In this document: piece by piece, positions 1 through 9,215 of the stretch
Layout: every line of letters begins with the position of its first letter
Numbering within the stretch: the first letter of the stretch is position 1
Notes under the pieces: model-generated
Database searches by the model: none
What the model saw: only the letters and a program-made list of their open reading frames with translations
Told to the model about the DNA's origin: nothing
Assembly (NCBI GenBank): GCA_016199805.1
Contig: JACQGC010000005.1
Coordinates: 70,019 to 118,810 of the forward strand
DNA length: 48,792 nucleotides
Source: Candidatus Nomurabacteria bacterium
GTDB taxonomy: Bacteria; Patescibacteriota; Minisyncoccia; Phycocordibacterales; UBA9973
Reading direction: 5' to 3'
Translations under genes and position numbers: made by a program

Positions 1-883
1 GCGTTGACCCATCTGTTGCAGTTACTATATAAACCACAGGACTGGAAAAATTTTGGGCTGTGTTGGTATTTGGACTAACCGATGCTCCGGAGGAAATAGC
101 AATAGTTGGGACAAGAGCTGAAACATCAGTACTGTGGGGAACAGTCAAATTTATGCTGTGGTTTGTTTCATTTACAACACCAGTTACGCTAGGAGTTAAA
201 CCCTGAAAATTAAATGACGTGATTGCTTTCATTCCACAAATCCCACCGATATCAATACCTGTTTCGTCTTGATTTTGTATTCCGTCTGAACAAGTTGATG
301 AAACAGAATCAGTCAAAACAAATGCCATATCTTTGCCATTGGCGATACCTGCAGAATTAGAATAAATATAAGTGTCAAGAGAAGAATTACCCAAAATGTC
401 AATCTGTGTAATATAGTCTCCACTATGGCGAGCTAAATTGATTGTATAAAATTTTAAAGGATCAAAAACCAAAGGAGTGACACTGTCATAATAATTAACA
501 TAACCATGAAGATCTACGTAAAAAGTAGTAGGAACTGTTTCTCCATTTAAACAAGTAGTAATGCCAGAGGGATAATTCGCTTGGTAAGGAATACCACTAT
601 TACCACTTGAATCGTTAAAACTCCAAAGATCAACAGCAAAACAAGAATAGGAACCATGGGGATTTATGCGCAAAGCAAGATATCCTGGGGAACCACTAAT
701 CCCAGTGCCTAAAAAATGATTCTGCATATAATAGTTACCATTTTGAACCAAAGCGGTTGTGTCGTCAGTTTGAGAAGAAATAATGTTTGCCGAAACAAAA
801 TGCGAAAAACTTAAAAATGAGACAACAAAAAATACCGCAAAGCTAACAATAGACTTACGCAAAAACAAGTTTTGTTTTTTCAT
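1..883 (-). CDS. Secreted/surface protein, partial (runs off left edge)
   Basis: Open minus frame from ATG at 883 to the window edge: MKKQNLFLRKSIVSFAVFFVVSFLSFSHFVSAN... signal peptide; contains CSDGIQNQDETGIDIGGIC and C-terminal AQNFSSPVVY..VTATDGST repeat-like segment. Not in the supplied ORF track because it has no stop in the window. Confidence 0.75.
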   Translation of the reverse strand, partial: MKKQNLFLRKSIVSFAVFFVVSFLSFSHFVSANIISSQTDDTTALVQNGNYYMQNHFLGTGISGSPGYLALRINPHGSYSCFAVDLWSFNDSSGNSGIPYQANYPSGITTCLNGETVPTTFYVDLHGYVNYYDSVTPLVFDPLKFYTINLARHSGDYITQIDILGNSSLDTYIYSNSAGIANGKDMAFVLTDSVSSTCSDGIQNQDETGIDIGGICGMKAITSFNFQGLTPSVTGVVNETNHSINLTVPHSTDVSALVPTIAISSGASVSPNTNTAQNFSSPVVYIVTATDGST

Positions 884-942
884 ATCTTTATTATACAAAA
901 GAAAACTATGAAAGAGCAATTAAGTTATGCACATTAAAAACA

Positions 943-967
943 AAAACCACCTATCAGGTGGTTTTTG
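943..967 (-). terminator. Rho-independent terminator-like hairpin downstream of pilin gene
   Basis: AAAAACCACCT-AT-CAGGTGGTTTTT inverted repeat, A/T tracts on both sides. Confidence 0.65.
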
Positions 968-989
968 TTTAAAACATAAATTCCTTAAA

Positions 990-1511
990 CTATTCAACAC
1001 AAGCACCACCAGAAACCTCAGCGGTTATACCAGTTGCGTCCATAGTAGCAACGGTGATAGATTTTGATTTTCCTGTGCTGTCAACACACCATCCTGAATT
1101 TGCTGTATTGGCCACACCGCTTTTTAGTGTAGAAGCCCATGCCCATGCTGTTTCGCTGGCAGTTGATGAGCAGGCACTAATACCACCATTGGTGGTGACA
1201 CCAGCAAGAGCGGTCACAAACTGAGTATTAGCAAAGAACGTTAAAGCCGTTGAAGGGCAAGGTGACACAGCGGCCACAGCTGGTCCTGTACAAGCGGCAG
1301 TACCAAGAGAAGTGTAACAATTTGCATCAGCAAAAATAATTTCTGCTTGAGCGCGCATGTTAGCCATGTTTGCTTTTATGGCTGCATCAGCACCCTTTGC
1401 TCTAGCAGTGTTTAGAGAAGCCAAAACGACTGAGGCCAAGATACCGATGATGGCCACGACAACCAAGAGTTCTATCAACGTAAAACCTTTTTTAAAATTC
1501 ATTTTTTTCAT
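990..1511 (-). CDS. Type IV pilin / pseudopilin
   Basis: MKKMNFKKGFTLIELLVVVAIIGILASVVLASLN prepilin cleavage and N-methylation motif; likely start 1511 rather than 1547. Confidence 0.9.
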   Translation of the reverse strand: MKKMNFKKGFTLIELLVVVAIIGILASVVLASLNTARAKGADAAIKANMANMRAQAEIIFADANCYTSLGTAACTGPAVAAVSPCPSTALTFFANTQFVTALAGVTTNGGISACSSTASETAWAWASTLKSGVANTANSGWCVDSTGKSKSITVATMDATGITAEVSGGACVE

Positions 1512-1648
1512 ACTAATAATTTTTATCTGATAATAATTTTGCCTCAAGGGCTTTTCAGCTGATAAGGCTGAGTTCTCGACTTATTTTTTAATGCCTTAAT
1601 TATATCATATAGATAATGCTAGATGTGCAAGGGAGTTATCCACACCCT

Positions 1649-1830
1649 GTAGTAGATTTTGGCGAGGCCCTTTGGGCGCGCTTTGCGCATCGCCAAAATT
1701 CACTACGGGGTCCACAGGGCGATTCCCCTCTTGAGGGGTGGACTTTGTACTCAAAGGACGGGGTGGATGAATTTTTGTATAAACTCAAATACTCCACCCC
1801 GCCCTAAAGGGCACCCCTCAAGAGGGGAAT
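1649..1830. repeat. Composite palindromic element
   Basis: GTAGTAGATTTTGGCGA (1649-1665) pairs with TCGCCAAAATTCACTAC (1690-1706) around two mini-hairpins; ATTCCCCTCTTGAGGGGTG (1722-1740) is a perfect inverted copy of 1812-1830. Confidence 0.8.
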
Positions 1831-1834
1831 AATT

Positions 1835-3043
1835 CTAGCTAATACTTCCCGCCATATTGTAAATAGGCATCAAGACGGAAACGAGGAGTATGCCCACGCC
1901 GAGACCCAAAACCACTATCATCACCGGCTCTATCAGGCCGACTAGGGTATCCACAGCGCCGTCTACTTCGCGCGCGTAGAAATCCGTCAAAGTTTTCAAT
2001 ATAGCCCCGAGGGATCCCGTCTCTTCCCCCACTTGCACCATCTGCACCAAGATTCCCGGAACATGCTCGGGATGTTTTGCAAACGCCGCCGAAAGAGAAA
2101 GGCCAGACTTTACGCCATCCGCCACAGTTTTTAAAATTTCTTTGTAAGTCAAAGAACCCACTACATCCGAGGTAATATCTATGGAGCGAACTATGGGCAC
2201 GCCGGAAGAAAGCATGGTGTTTAAGTTGTCGGTGATTCTGGAAAGATAAAGCTTTTTATAAAGGTTGCCGACAGCGGGAGTGGACAGGCGTAGATTATCA
2301 AGATATATTTTACCTTTCTCGGTGGAGGATAACCTCCAAATCCAAATTCCCACCAAGACCAAGAAAATCAACAGAAAAAATCCGTAATGCACGAACAAAT
2401 TTGAAACCCCAATTACAAGCAGAGTGAAAAAGGGCGGCGTCTGACCGGAATCCAAAATGATTGATGAGAGCTTCGGAATGACAATCGTGAACATCAGCGT
2501 CATGACCACAAAAAATGTGATTATGACGAAAGCCGGGTAAATGAGGGCATTTCTGGTCTTGGAAGTCAGCGCGTATTGGCGGTCCAAGTAGTCCGCCAGG
2601 TGGGCGAAAGTCTGATTGAGTTTTCCCGTTTCTTCACCAACCTTGACCATGTTTACATAAAAATCGGAAAATACATCCGGGTGCTTGGCGAGCGCGCCGG
2701 AGATGGAAACTCCTGCTTGTAAGTCATCGCATACCTGTGTCAGCTTCTGCCCCAGGAGTTTGTTTTCTGTGTTGGTCGAGAGCATAGTGAAAGCTTTTAA
2801 AGCAGAAACCTGCGCTTCGAATAAAGTGGAAATCTGCCTGGAGAGAATCACGATATCTTTCATTTTTACCTTTTCGAAAAATGAAACTTCAAAAATTGAT
2901 TTCTTCTCTCCTTCCTCATTTATGGAAATGACCACCAGTCCCCGCCTCTGAAGCCCACTGATAGCTATATCGCGGTTTGGCGCATCAATTTCTCCTTCTT
3001 TATTTGCTCCCGCATTGTCTATGGCTTTGTATTTGAATAGCAT
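1835..3043 (-). CDS. pilC: Type IV pilus inner-membrane protein PilC / GspF family
   Basis: Two GspF-type repeats (SISGALAKHPDVFSDFYVNMVKVGEETGKL and SLSAAFAKHPEHVPGILVQMVQVGEETGSL), TM segments. Confidence 0.93.
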   Translation of the reverse strand: MLFKYKAIDNAGANKEGEIDAPNRDIAISGLQRRGLVVISINEEGEKKSIFEVSFFEKVKMKDIVILSRQISTLFEAQVSALKAFTMLSTNTENKLLGQKLTQVCDDLQAGVSISGALAKHPDVFSDFYVNMVKVGEETGKLNQTFAHLADYLDRQYALTSKTRNALIYPAFVIITFFVVMTLMFTIVIPKLSSIILDSGQTPPFFTLLVIGVSNLFVHYGFFLLIFLVLVGIWIWRLSSTEKGKIYLDNLRLSTPAVGNLYKKLYLSRITDNLNTMLSSGVPIVRSIDITSDVVGSLTYKEILKTVADGVKSGLSLSAAFAKHPEHVPGILVQMVQVGEETGSLGAILKTLTDFYAREVDGAVDTLVGLIEPVMIVVLGLGVGILLVSVLMPIYNMAGSIS

Positions 3044-3090
3044 ATATTTTAAGCTAGTAGCTGTTAGCTAATTAGCTAATTAGCTTTTAA

Positions 3091-4149
3091 TCATATCAGA
3101 CGTTCGAGTCCTTTAGGGTTTAACGAGTACTGATAAGCGTTTTCGATGGAAATTTCTCCAGCGCGCACCAGCTCTATGAGCGAGTGGTTCAAATCCATCA
3201 TTCCGGATTCCGACCCGGTTTCTATGACCACATCTATCTCGTGAGTGCGTTTTTCGCGAATTAAATTGGCCACGGCATTGTTGTTCAAGAGGAGTTCGTA
3301 AGCCGGAACGAGTCCGCCGGTAATTCTCGGAATAAGTCTTTGAGAAAATATACCCAGGAGTGACGCGGCCAGCTGTGAGCGTATCTGGTCCTGCTGAGTA
3401 CCCGGGAAAGAATCGATTATGCGGTCTATGGTCTGAGAAGCATTGTTCGTGTGCAGGGTCGAGAGCACCAAGTGCCCCGTCTCGGCAGCAGTCACTGCCG
3501 TGGAGATAGTTTCCGGTGTGCGCATTTCTCCTATCATTATCACGTTTACATCTTCACGAAAAACTTCTTTCAAGGCTGTGGGAAAATCTTTGGTATCAAT
3601 TCCGACTTCACGTTGGCTGATGATGGATTTGTTCGGTATATACACGTGCTCGATTGGGTCTTCGATGGTGATGATGGCGCGGGCTTGTTCGTTGTTTATC
3701 AAATCAATCATGGCTGAAAGAGTTGTCGATTTACCTTGTCCGACGGGACCCACCACCAAGAAAAATCCTTGTTTCTTGCGGGCTAGGTCGGCAATGACGG
3801 GCGGCAATCGAAGCTCGGCAATTGTCTTTACTTTTGGAACCAAACGGAAAACCATACTAATCAATCCTTTTTGGAAAAATGCATTTCCGCGCAGTCTGGC
3901 CTCCCCTCTGAAATCATAAGAGAAATCTGCTTCTTGCTCTTCTTTAAATTTTTCAACTTTTGTTTTTTCCAATATTTCACCCAAAAATCCGAGCATGTCC
4001 CCTTCAGTCAAAACTGGGTGTTTAGCCAGAAAGATAAGTTCGCCGGAAACACGAATAGCCGGCACCCGCCCAGCACCCAAATGCAGGTCCGAACCATTTT
4101 CGTGGATAACTGTTAAAATTAAATCTTCAAGTTCTTTTTTATAGTCCAT
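3091..4149 (-). CDS. pilT: Twitching motility ATPase PilT
   Basis: GPVGQGKSTTLSAM Walker A, ITIEDPIEHV, GEMRTPETISTAVTAAETGHLVLSTLHTN. Confidence 0.93.
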   Translation of the reverse strand: MDYKKELEDLILTVIHENGSDLHLGAGRVPAIRVSGELIFLAKHPVLTEGDMLGFLGEILEKTKVEKFKEEQEADFSYDFRGEARLRGNAFFQKGLISMVFRLVPKVKTIAELRLPPVIADLARKKQGFFLVVGPVGQGKSTTLSAMIDLINNEQARAIITIEDPIEHVYIPNKSIISQREVGIDTKDFPTALKEVFREDVNVIMIGEMRTPETISTAVTAAETGHLVLSTLHTNNASQTIDRIIDSFPGTQQDQIRSQLAASLLGIFSQRLIPRITGGLVPAYELLLNNNAVANLIREKRTHEIDVVIETGSESGMMDLNHSLIELVRAGEISIENAYQYSLNPKGLERLI

Positions 4150-4201
4150 CGTAAGTTATAAAGTTAAAAGTTATAAAGTTTGTAAAGTAAATTGAAAAAC
4201 A

Positions 4202-4600
4202 TTATTTAGGGGTGACCTTATTTGCTAAGATTTTTGCCACTTGCTCGATGACTTCAGCCGGAGTGGAATTCGCTTTTACTATATATCCGGCTACCCCCAA
4301 TGTCTTACCTTTATCAATATCTTTTTGTTCGCTTTTATTTGATAAAACTATTTTTAAGCAGTTGGTACACAATTTTTGTGTATTTATTTTCTCCAACATT
4401 TCAAAACCATCCATCTCCGGCATAATGATATCCATCAACAACACTTCCGGGTTTAACCCACCTTTCATTTTTTCAATGGCCTGCGCGCCGCCCTCTGCCG
4501 TATAAACTTCAAAATTATTCTGGCTAAACTTTAGCGCGTACATATCCAAAAGAAAATTGTCATCATCTACTATTAATATTTTTCTTTTTTTTCCTTCCAT
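4202..4600 (-). CDS. Response regulator (receiver domain only)
   Basis: KILIVDDDNF, LLMDIIMPEMDG, KIVLSNKSE, GYIVKAN. Confidence 0.85.
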   Translation of the reverse strand: MEGKKRKILIVDDDNFLLDMYALKFSQNNFEVYTAEGGAQAIEKMKGGLNPEVLLMDIIMPEMDGFEMLEKINTQKLCTNCLKIVLSNKSEQKDIDKGKTLGVAGYIVKANSTPAEVIEQVAKILANKVTPK

Positions 4601-4616
4601 ATGATTATACTATATT

Positions 4617-6365
4617 TTAGTCGTTTTCATTATTAAAGTTATACACTTCGGTAAAAGGAATGATGCCCTCGATGGATTTCAACATCGCGTCTTCTTTCAT
4701 CATCAGCATCCCTTTTCGGCGAGCCACTTCGTAGATGGCGCCATTGGTGGGATTTTTGAGTATCACTGCTTGTATTTCTTTATCAATTTTAAACATTTCA
4801 AAAACCGCAATACGACCACGGGTACCGGATGGGCAATCTCCAGAAGGAACGGTCTCATACATTTCGCTCTTAAAAGTGATATCTTTTTTAAATTCCTCCG
4901 GTAAGTCTTTCATTTGCTCTTCTATTTGCATTTTGATACTTGGGTCCATAGGCACCAGCTTGCGTGAAGACGGGCAAGTCAGCCGGGCTAGACGTTGAGC
5001 GATAGAAACTATCAATGTCGGCGCAATCAAATACGGGTCCACGCCCATGTCCACCAAGCGCGGAATCGCGCCGATAGCGGAGTTGGTATGCAGAGTAGAC
5101 AGTACCAAGTGACCCGTGAGTGCGGCCTGGATGGCTAGCTGAGCTGTTTCCTTGTCGCGAATTTCTCCGACCATTATTATGTCGGGGTCCTGGCGGAGAA
5201 TAGAGCGGAGCCCGGAAGCAAAGGTATAACCAATCTCCGGCATCATTTGCGACTGGTTGATGTCCGGCATGTGGTATTCTACCGGGTCTTCCAGAGACAC
5301 GATGTTGCTCTTTTCTTTATCGAGAGCGTTCATCATCGAATACAAAGTGGTGGATTTTCCGGACCCCGTCGGGCCGGTAATCAAGATGAGTCCGTAAGGC
5401 CTCTTGATAGCTTCCTCAACGATACTCAAATTTGTTTTGGACAAGCCCAACTGGTCGAGAGGTTTTACTCCTTTTTCCGAATCCAAAATACGCATAACAA
5501 CTTTCTCTCCATAGTATGCCGGCATGGTGGAGACACGAAAATCTATTTTGCGTCCGTCTATATTTGCACTAAAGGATCCATCTTGCGGTTTACGCTTTTC
5601 ATCCAAACGCAATTTAGACAAAATTTTTATGCGCGCCACAATTCCGCTGTAGACATTTGGCGGCAAGACTATCGAAGTATGAAGTGTGCCATCCACGCGA
5701 AAACGCACCTTGACCTTTTCCCCAGTGTATTCTATGTGTATATCCGAAGCCACTCCTTCGATGGCGTTGCGCAGTATCACCGCTACTATTTTTATTACCG
5801 GCGCGTCTTCTATAATTTTTGATTCAACTCCTGATTTTATATTTCCTATTTCTTTGCTCAAATTTTCCTCGCTTACACCTTTTACTTCTGCCATTTCATC
5901 CTGTCCGAGCTCGGTCAGAGCTTCTTCGACTTGACTACCCATACCTCGGTAAGCCTCCATTATGGTTTCGTAATTGCTTTTGGAGATTAAAAAAACCTTA
6001 AAAGGAATACCTATTTTATTTGAAATAAATTGTAACGCATCCATGGCCTCCATGTTTTCTGGGTTGGTTATTCCCACCTCCAGCACTCCGTCTTTCAGTT
6101 CGATAGGCACAAAATGGTAGTGGGTAGCCGAATCTTCAGATATATATTTGAGCGTATTAAAGGACATTTGTTCTGAATTTACATTTCTTATAGGCAAATT
6201 CAAATACTCTCCTTTTATTTCAAGAATTTTTTCTTCCGGAACACCGGATTTAATCAGAGCCTCGTCGATATCTCCGCTAAATTCTTCGTTAGCGCGATTT
6301 TTTATTTCACCAATTTGGCTCCCCTCGATGACTCCTTTTTTAGCTAATTCTTCTAAAAAACTCAT
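4617..6365 (-). CDS. pilB: Type IV pilus assembly ATPase PilB / GspE family
   Basis: ITGPTGSGKSTTLYSMM, SLEDPVEY, GEIRDKETAQLAIQAALTGHLVLSTLHTN; N-terminal GspE domain. Confidence 0.93.
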   Translation of the reverse strand: MSFLEELAKKGVIEGSQIGEIKNRANEEFSGDIDEALIKSGVPEEKILEIKGEYLNLPIRNVNSEQMSFNTLKYISEDSATHYHFVPIELKDGVLEVGITNPENMEAMDALQFISNKIGIPFKVFLISKSNYETIMEAYRGMGSQVEEALTELGQDEMAEVKGVSEENLSKEIGNIKSGVESKIIEDAPVIKIVAVILRNAIEGVASDIHIEYTGEKVKVRFRVDGTLHTSIVLPPNVYSGIVARIKILSKLRLDEKRKPQDGSFSANIDGRKIDFRVSTMPAYYGEKVVMRILDSEKGVKPLDQLGLSKTNLSIVEEAIKRPYGLILITGPTGSGKSTTLYSMMNALDKEKSNIVSLEDPVEYHMPDINQSQMMPEIGYTFASGLRSILRQDPDIIMVGEIRDKETAQLAIQAALTGHLVLSTLHTNSAIGAIPRLVDMGVDPYLIAPTLIVSIAQRLARLTCPSSRKLVPMDPSIKMQIEEQMKDLPEEFKKDITFKSEMYETVPSGDCPSGTRGRIAVFEMFKIDKEIQAVILKNPTNGAIYEVARRKGMLMMKEDAMLKSIEGIIPFTEVYNFNNEND

Positions 6366-6382
6366 AATTTAATTTAACCTAC

Positions 6383-6775
6383 CTAGGGTTTAATGGGAGG
6401 AGGGGTTGTTGGAATAACCGCAGGAACAGAAACTGCATCGTTGCCAAATTGCGCGAATGGGTTTGGCCGGCCGGTTGTCGCATCGGGTACGAGGGTGATG
6501 CTCGAATCATGCAAGCTCCCGAATGCCGGGTCGGCAAATATGGAATCGTCCAGTTTTATATGTTTGACATTCAGCAACAGTGTCAAGAAATCCTGGGTAA
6601 CTAAAGTAGTCCCGTTCGGGATGTTTGCCCCAGAATTGCCGGTATCACTGGTGGCAGGAGCGGATGATACCAGATTGGCTTGGTCGCTCGAGGAGGGTTT
6701 GAAGAAAAAGACGTAAATCAAAACGAGCGCCACCGCTATCGCTGCAAATATTATTATGTTTCGGATTTTAGGCAT
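6383..6775 (-). CDS. Small membrane-anchored protein in pil operon (PilP position)
   Basis: N-terminal TM; operon position after pilO-like gene. Confidence 0.5.
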   Translation of the reverse strand: MPKIRNIIIFAAIAVALVLIYVFFFKPSSSDQANLVSSAPATSDTGNSGANIPNGTTLVTQDFLTLLLNVKHIKLDDSIFADPAFGSLHDSSITLVPDATTGRPNPFAQFGNDAVSVPAVIPTTPPPIKP

Positions 6776-6776
6776 T

Positions 6777-7376
6777 TTAATTTTTTAAATAATAAGTTTT
6801 AATTTTAAAGTCGTATGTATAAACCTCCGAGGAAGGAGTCTTTACGTTTGCATTACCAGCTGCGTTCGTATCGGAGGCAAATGAAATCGACGATATGTCC
6901 ACGATTCGGAGATTGCTTTCCAGGTCTTTGGTAAAATTTATGAAATTGTTATAACTTCCCGTCGTAGAAAATTCCAAATCAAAAATCCCATAATCTCCGG
7001 AAGTTACTTGGCCTGCACCGCCACTGACCACACTGGGCGTAGAAGCTACGGGGTTTGTAGTATTATATTTCACGTCTTTTAGAATCATGCCGTAAGGTCC
7101 GGCTATTTGTTCTATCTCTAAAATCAAACGTATGTTGTCGACATTGTCGGGCAAGAGTTTTTGAATTTTTACCAGGTTGTCAGGGTTGATAGCGTTTTCT
7201 TTGGCAGTCAGAGAGTCTCTGGCATTTTCCAGAGCTTTGGAATTGTCCAAGGCTTCGTTGTAAGAGGTCACTGTTTCTTTGAGCGTACCGATATCGCTAT
7301 AAATTGGATTGGTAAACATGAAAAAGAGCGCAATGGCAATCAGTATTAAAATGGCCGGCATTATAAATCTTGTCAT
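6777..7376 (-). CDS. pilO: PilO-like pilus assembly protein
   Basis: N-terminal TM, coiled coil, LVKIQKLLPDNVDNIRLILEIEQIAGPYGM typical of PilO; position. Confidence 0.7.
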   Translation of the reverse strand: MTRFIMPAILILIAIALFFMFTNPIYSDIGTLKETVTSYNEALDNSKALENARDSLTAKENAINPDNLVKIQKLLPDNVDNIRLILEIEQIAGPYGMILKDVKYNTTNPVASTPSVVSGGAGQVTSGDYGIFDLEFSTTGSYNNFINFTKDLESNLRIVDISSISFASDTNAAGNANVKTPSSEVYTYDFKIKTYYLKN

Positions 7377-7380
7377 AAAA

Positions 7381-7983
7381 TTAATTATGCGCTTGCGTTA
7401 AAAGATTTTGTTTATAATTCACAAAATTCGGATTGACCGAAAAATCCAAGTCAAAAAGAACATTGCCGGTGTTGTCTAATGTCAGGTCGGAGAAAATCGG
7501 GTCAATGATATTTTTGTTCTGAGTAAACAAGTCGGACTGCAGCGCTATCGAACGATAACCGACCGCGAGCCCTGACATCTTTACTTCCACCATAGAATTG
7601 GAACTCTCGCCCACAGTATAGCTAAACTTGGTATAGCGCACACTTCTCATGGTCAGGTCGGCAAGAGCGGTGAAAATCGGGGTAACGGTAATGTGTTTGG
7701 ATAAAATTTCAGTCGAGGCAGAGAGGCGTTTGTCTAAAACCTGAAGCTCGGTTATCTTTGCCGGCTCAAAGCGGTTTTTGGCTAAAGTCAAAGTCTTTTC
7801 CATGTCGGAAATATTTTTCCCGACAATACCTTTGTAGAAAAAAAGTCCGATGGTAGCGACAATCACCGTAACCAAAACAAAAAGTGAGGTGATAAGAAAA
7901 ATACCGACAGGCCGCGGAGATATAGCGCGTTCGTCCACGATGGGTTTTTTGGGTATAAATGATGTTTGAAAGTTTGGTTCCAT
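7381..7983 (-). CDS. pilN: PilN-like pilus assembly protein
   Basis: Single TM, position between pilM and pilO. Confidence 0.6.
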   Translation of the reverse strand: MEPNFQTSFIPKKPIVDERAISPRPVGIFLITSLFVLVTVIVATIGLFFYKGIVGKNISDMEKTLTLAKNRFEPAKITELQVLDKRLSASTEILSKHITVTPIFTALADLTMRSVRYTKFSYTVGESSNSMVEVKMSGLAVGYRSIALQSDLFTQNKNIIDPIFSDLTLDNTGNVLFDLDFSVNPNFVNYKQNLLTQAHN

Positions 7984-8046
7984 TCTATTCCCCTATTATA
8001 TTACAAAAACAACTTTTAAAGAAGCAAATTGTGCATAACTTTAATG

Positions 8047-9186
8047 TTACTGCAACTTTCGCATCGCCAGGCCCAGAGCTACGGCGAATTCGGGCCCCAT
8101 TGTTTCCAAAACTTTGTCCAAAAATGCCGGCGCTTCGACTTTACTAAAAGGATGGCCCATCTCTACCTCGGCTTTGAAATTATTTATAGCCACTTCTTTT
8201 AGACCCTTGAGCAGTGCTCCCCCTCCGGTAAATATTATCTTGCTGACGGTTCGGTCGTATTTTTTTTCATACCCCAAAAGCACGCTGTTGGTTTCCGAAA
8301 AAATATAATCGATGTGGACTTTTACTATGTCGGCCAGACTTTTTTCAGTAGGGCTTCCAAAAAATCCGAATTCTTTTTTCATCTTTTCCGCTTCACTAAA
8401 AGGAATACTCAAAGACTTGGAAATGGAGTTGGTGATGTCCGCTCCTCCGCGGTCTATGGTGTGATAGCTTTTAATCATGCCGAACTCGACGATGGAAAGC
8501 TTGGTGCGGGAAGCGCCGAAATCCATCAGCAATACCGGAGAAAGTTCGTGTTCAAAGTTTGAGCGGATAGAGGAAAATATTTCAATTTCAAAAAAAGATG
8601 AGGTAAGCCCGCCTTCGGAGACTATCGAACGGTATTTGGCTACGGCATCATTTTGAGTGGCCACCACCAACACATTCATTTTTTCTCCGTCGTTCTTGGA
8701 TAAATCTTCGTTGCTTAAACTATTATTTGCTTCAGTAAAAGACGACTCCTTTTTTGGTAAAATGAAATAATCAATTGACACTTCATCTATGGGAACCGGA
8801 ATATATTTTCTGGCTTCAGTCGGAACAATGGAGGCTATCTGGGATTCTCCCAGTTGGGCTGGAAGTTCAATGGAAAAAATCAAACTTGATTGGATGGGAA
8901 TAGACATGGACAGAGAGGTAGAGGTTACCCCGGATTGTTTCAAAACTTCCTTTAAGGCTAGAGCTATTTTTTCGACGGGAAGGTTGGTGACAGACCCTGC
9001 TTCTGCGTCACCATACGGACCGAGGGCTATCGCTCCGTATGTTTCCAATACGGCCTTGCCCCCCTTCCGTCTTATTTCCACCACCTTTATCGCGCTAGAG
9101 CCAATGTCAACACCGATGGCGGAATCTCCACTTCCGCCCTTATTCATACTAAAACCGGAAATAAGTTTTGTTAAAAAATTGCTCAT
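8047..9186 (-). CDS. pilM: Type IV pilus assembly protein PilM
   Basis: IGVDIGSSAIKVVEIRRKGGK, LLMDFGASRTKLSIVEFG, IIFTGGGALLKGL actin-like fold motifs. Confidence 0.88.
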   Translation of the reverse strand: MSNFLTKLISGFSMNKGGSGDSAIGVDIGSSAIKVVEIRRKGGKAVLETYGAIALGPYGDAEAGSVTNLPVEKIALALKEVLKQSGVTSTSLSMSIPIQSSLIFSIELPAQLGESQIASIVPTEARKYIPVPIDEVSIDYFILPKKESSFTEANNSLSNEDLSKNDGEKMNVLVVATQNDAVAKYRSIVSEGGLTSSFFEIEIFSSIRSNFEHELSPVLLMDFGASRTKLSIVEFGMIKSYHTIDRGGADITNSISKSLSIPFSEAEKMKKEFGFFGSPTEKSLADIVKVHIDYIFSETNSVLLGYEKKYDRTVSKIIFTGGGALLKGLKEVAINNFKAEVEMGHPFSKVEAPAFLDKVLETMGPEFAVALGLAMRKLQ

Positions 9187-9215
9187 TATTTTATGCTAAT
9201 ATTATATCATAAACG

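Noticed and set aside
1616-1807. 63-aa + strand ORF
   Set aside because: Lies entirely over the composite palindromic element; low-complexity translation with no recognizable motif.
3443-3919. 158-aa + ORF antisense to pilT (and similar antisense ORFs at 5247-5822, 8789-9199, 14366-14812, 19692-20072, 27980-28357, 39471-40058)
   Set aside because: Opposite strand of strongly supported conserved genes; typical codon-shadow ORFs.
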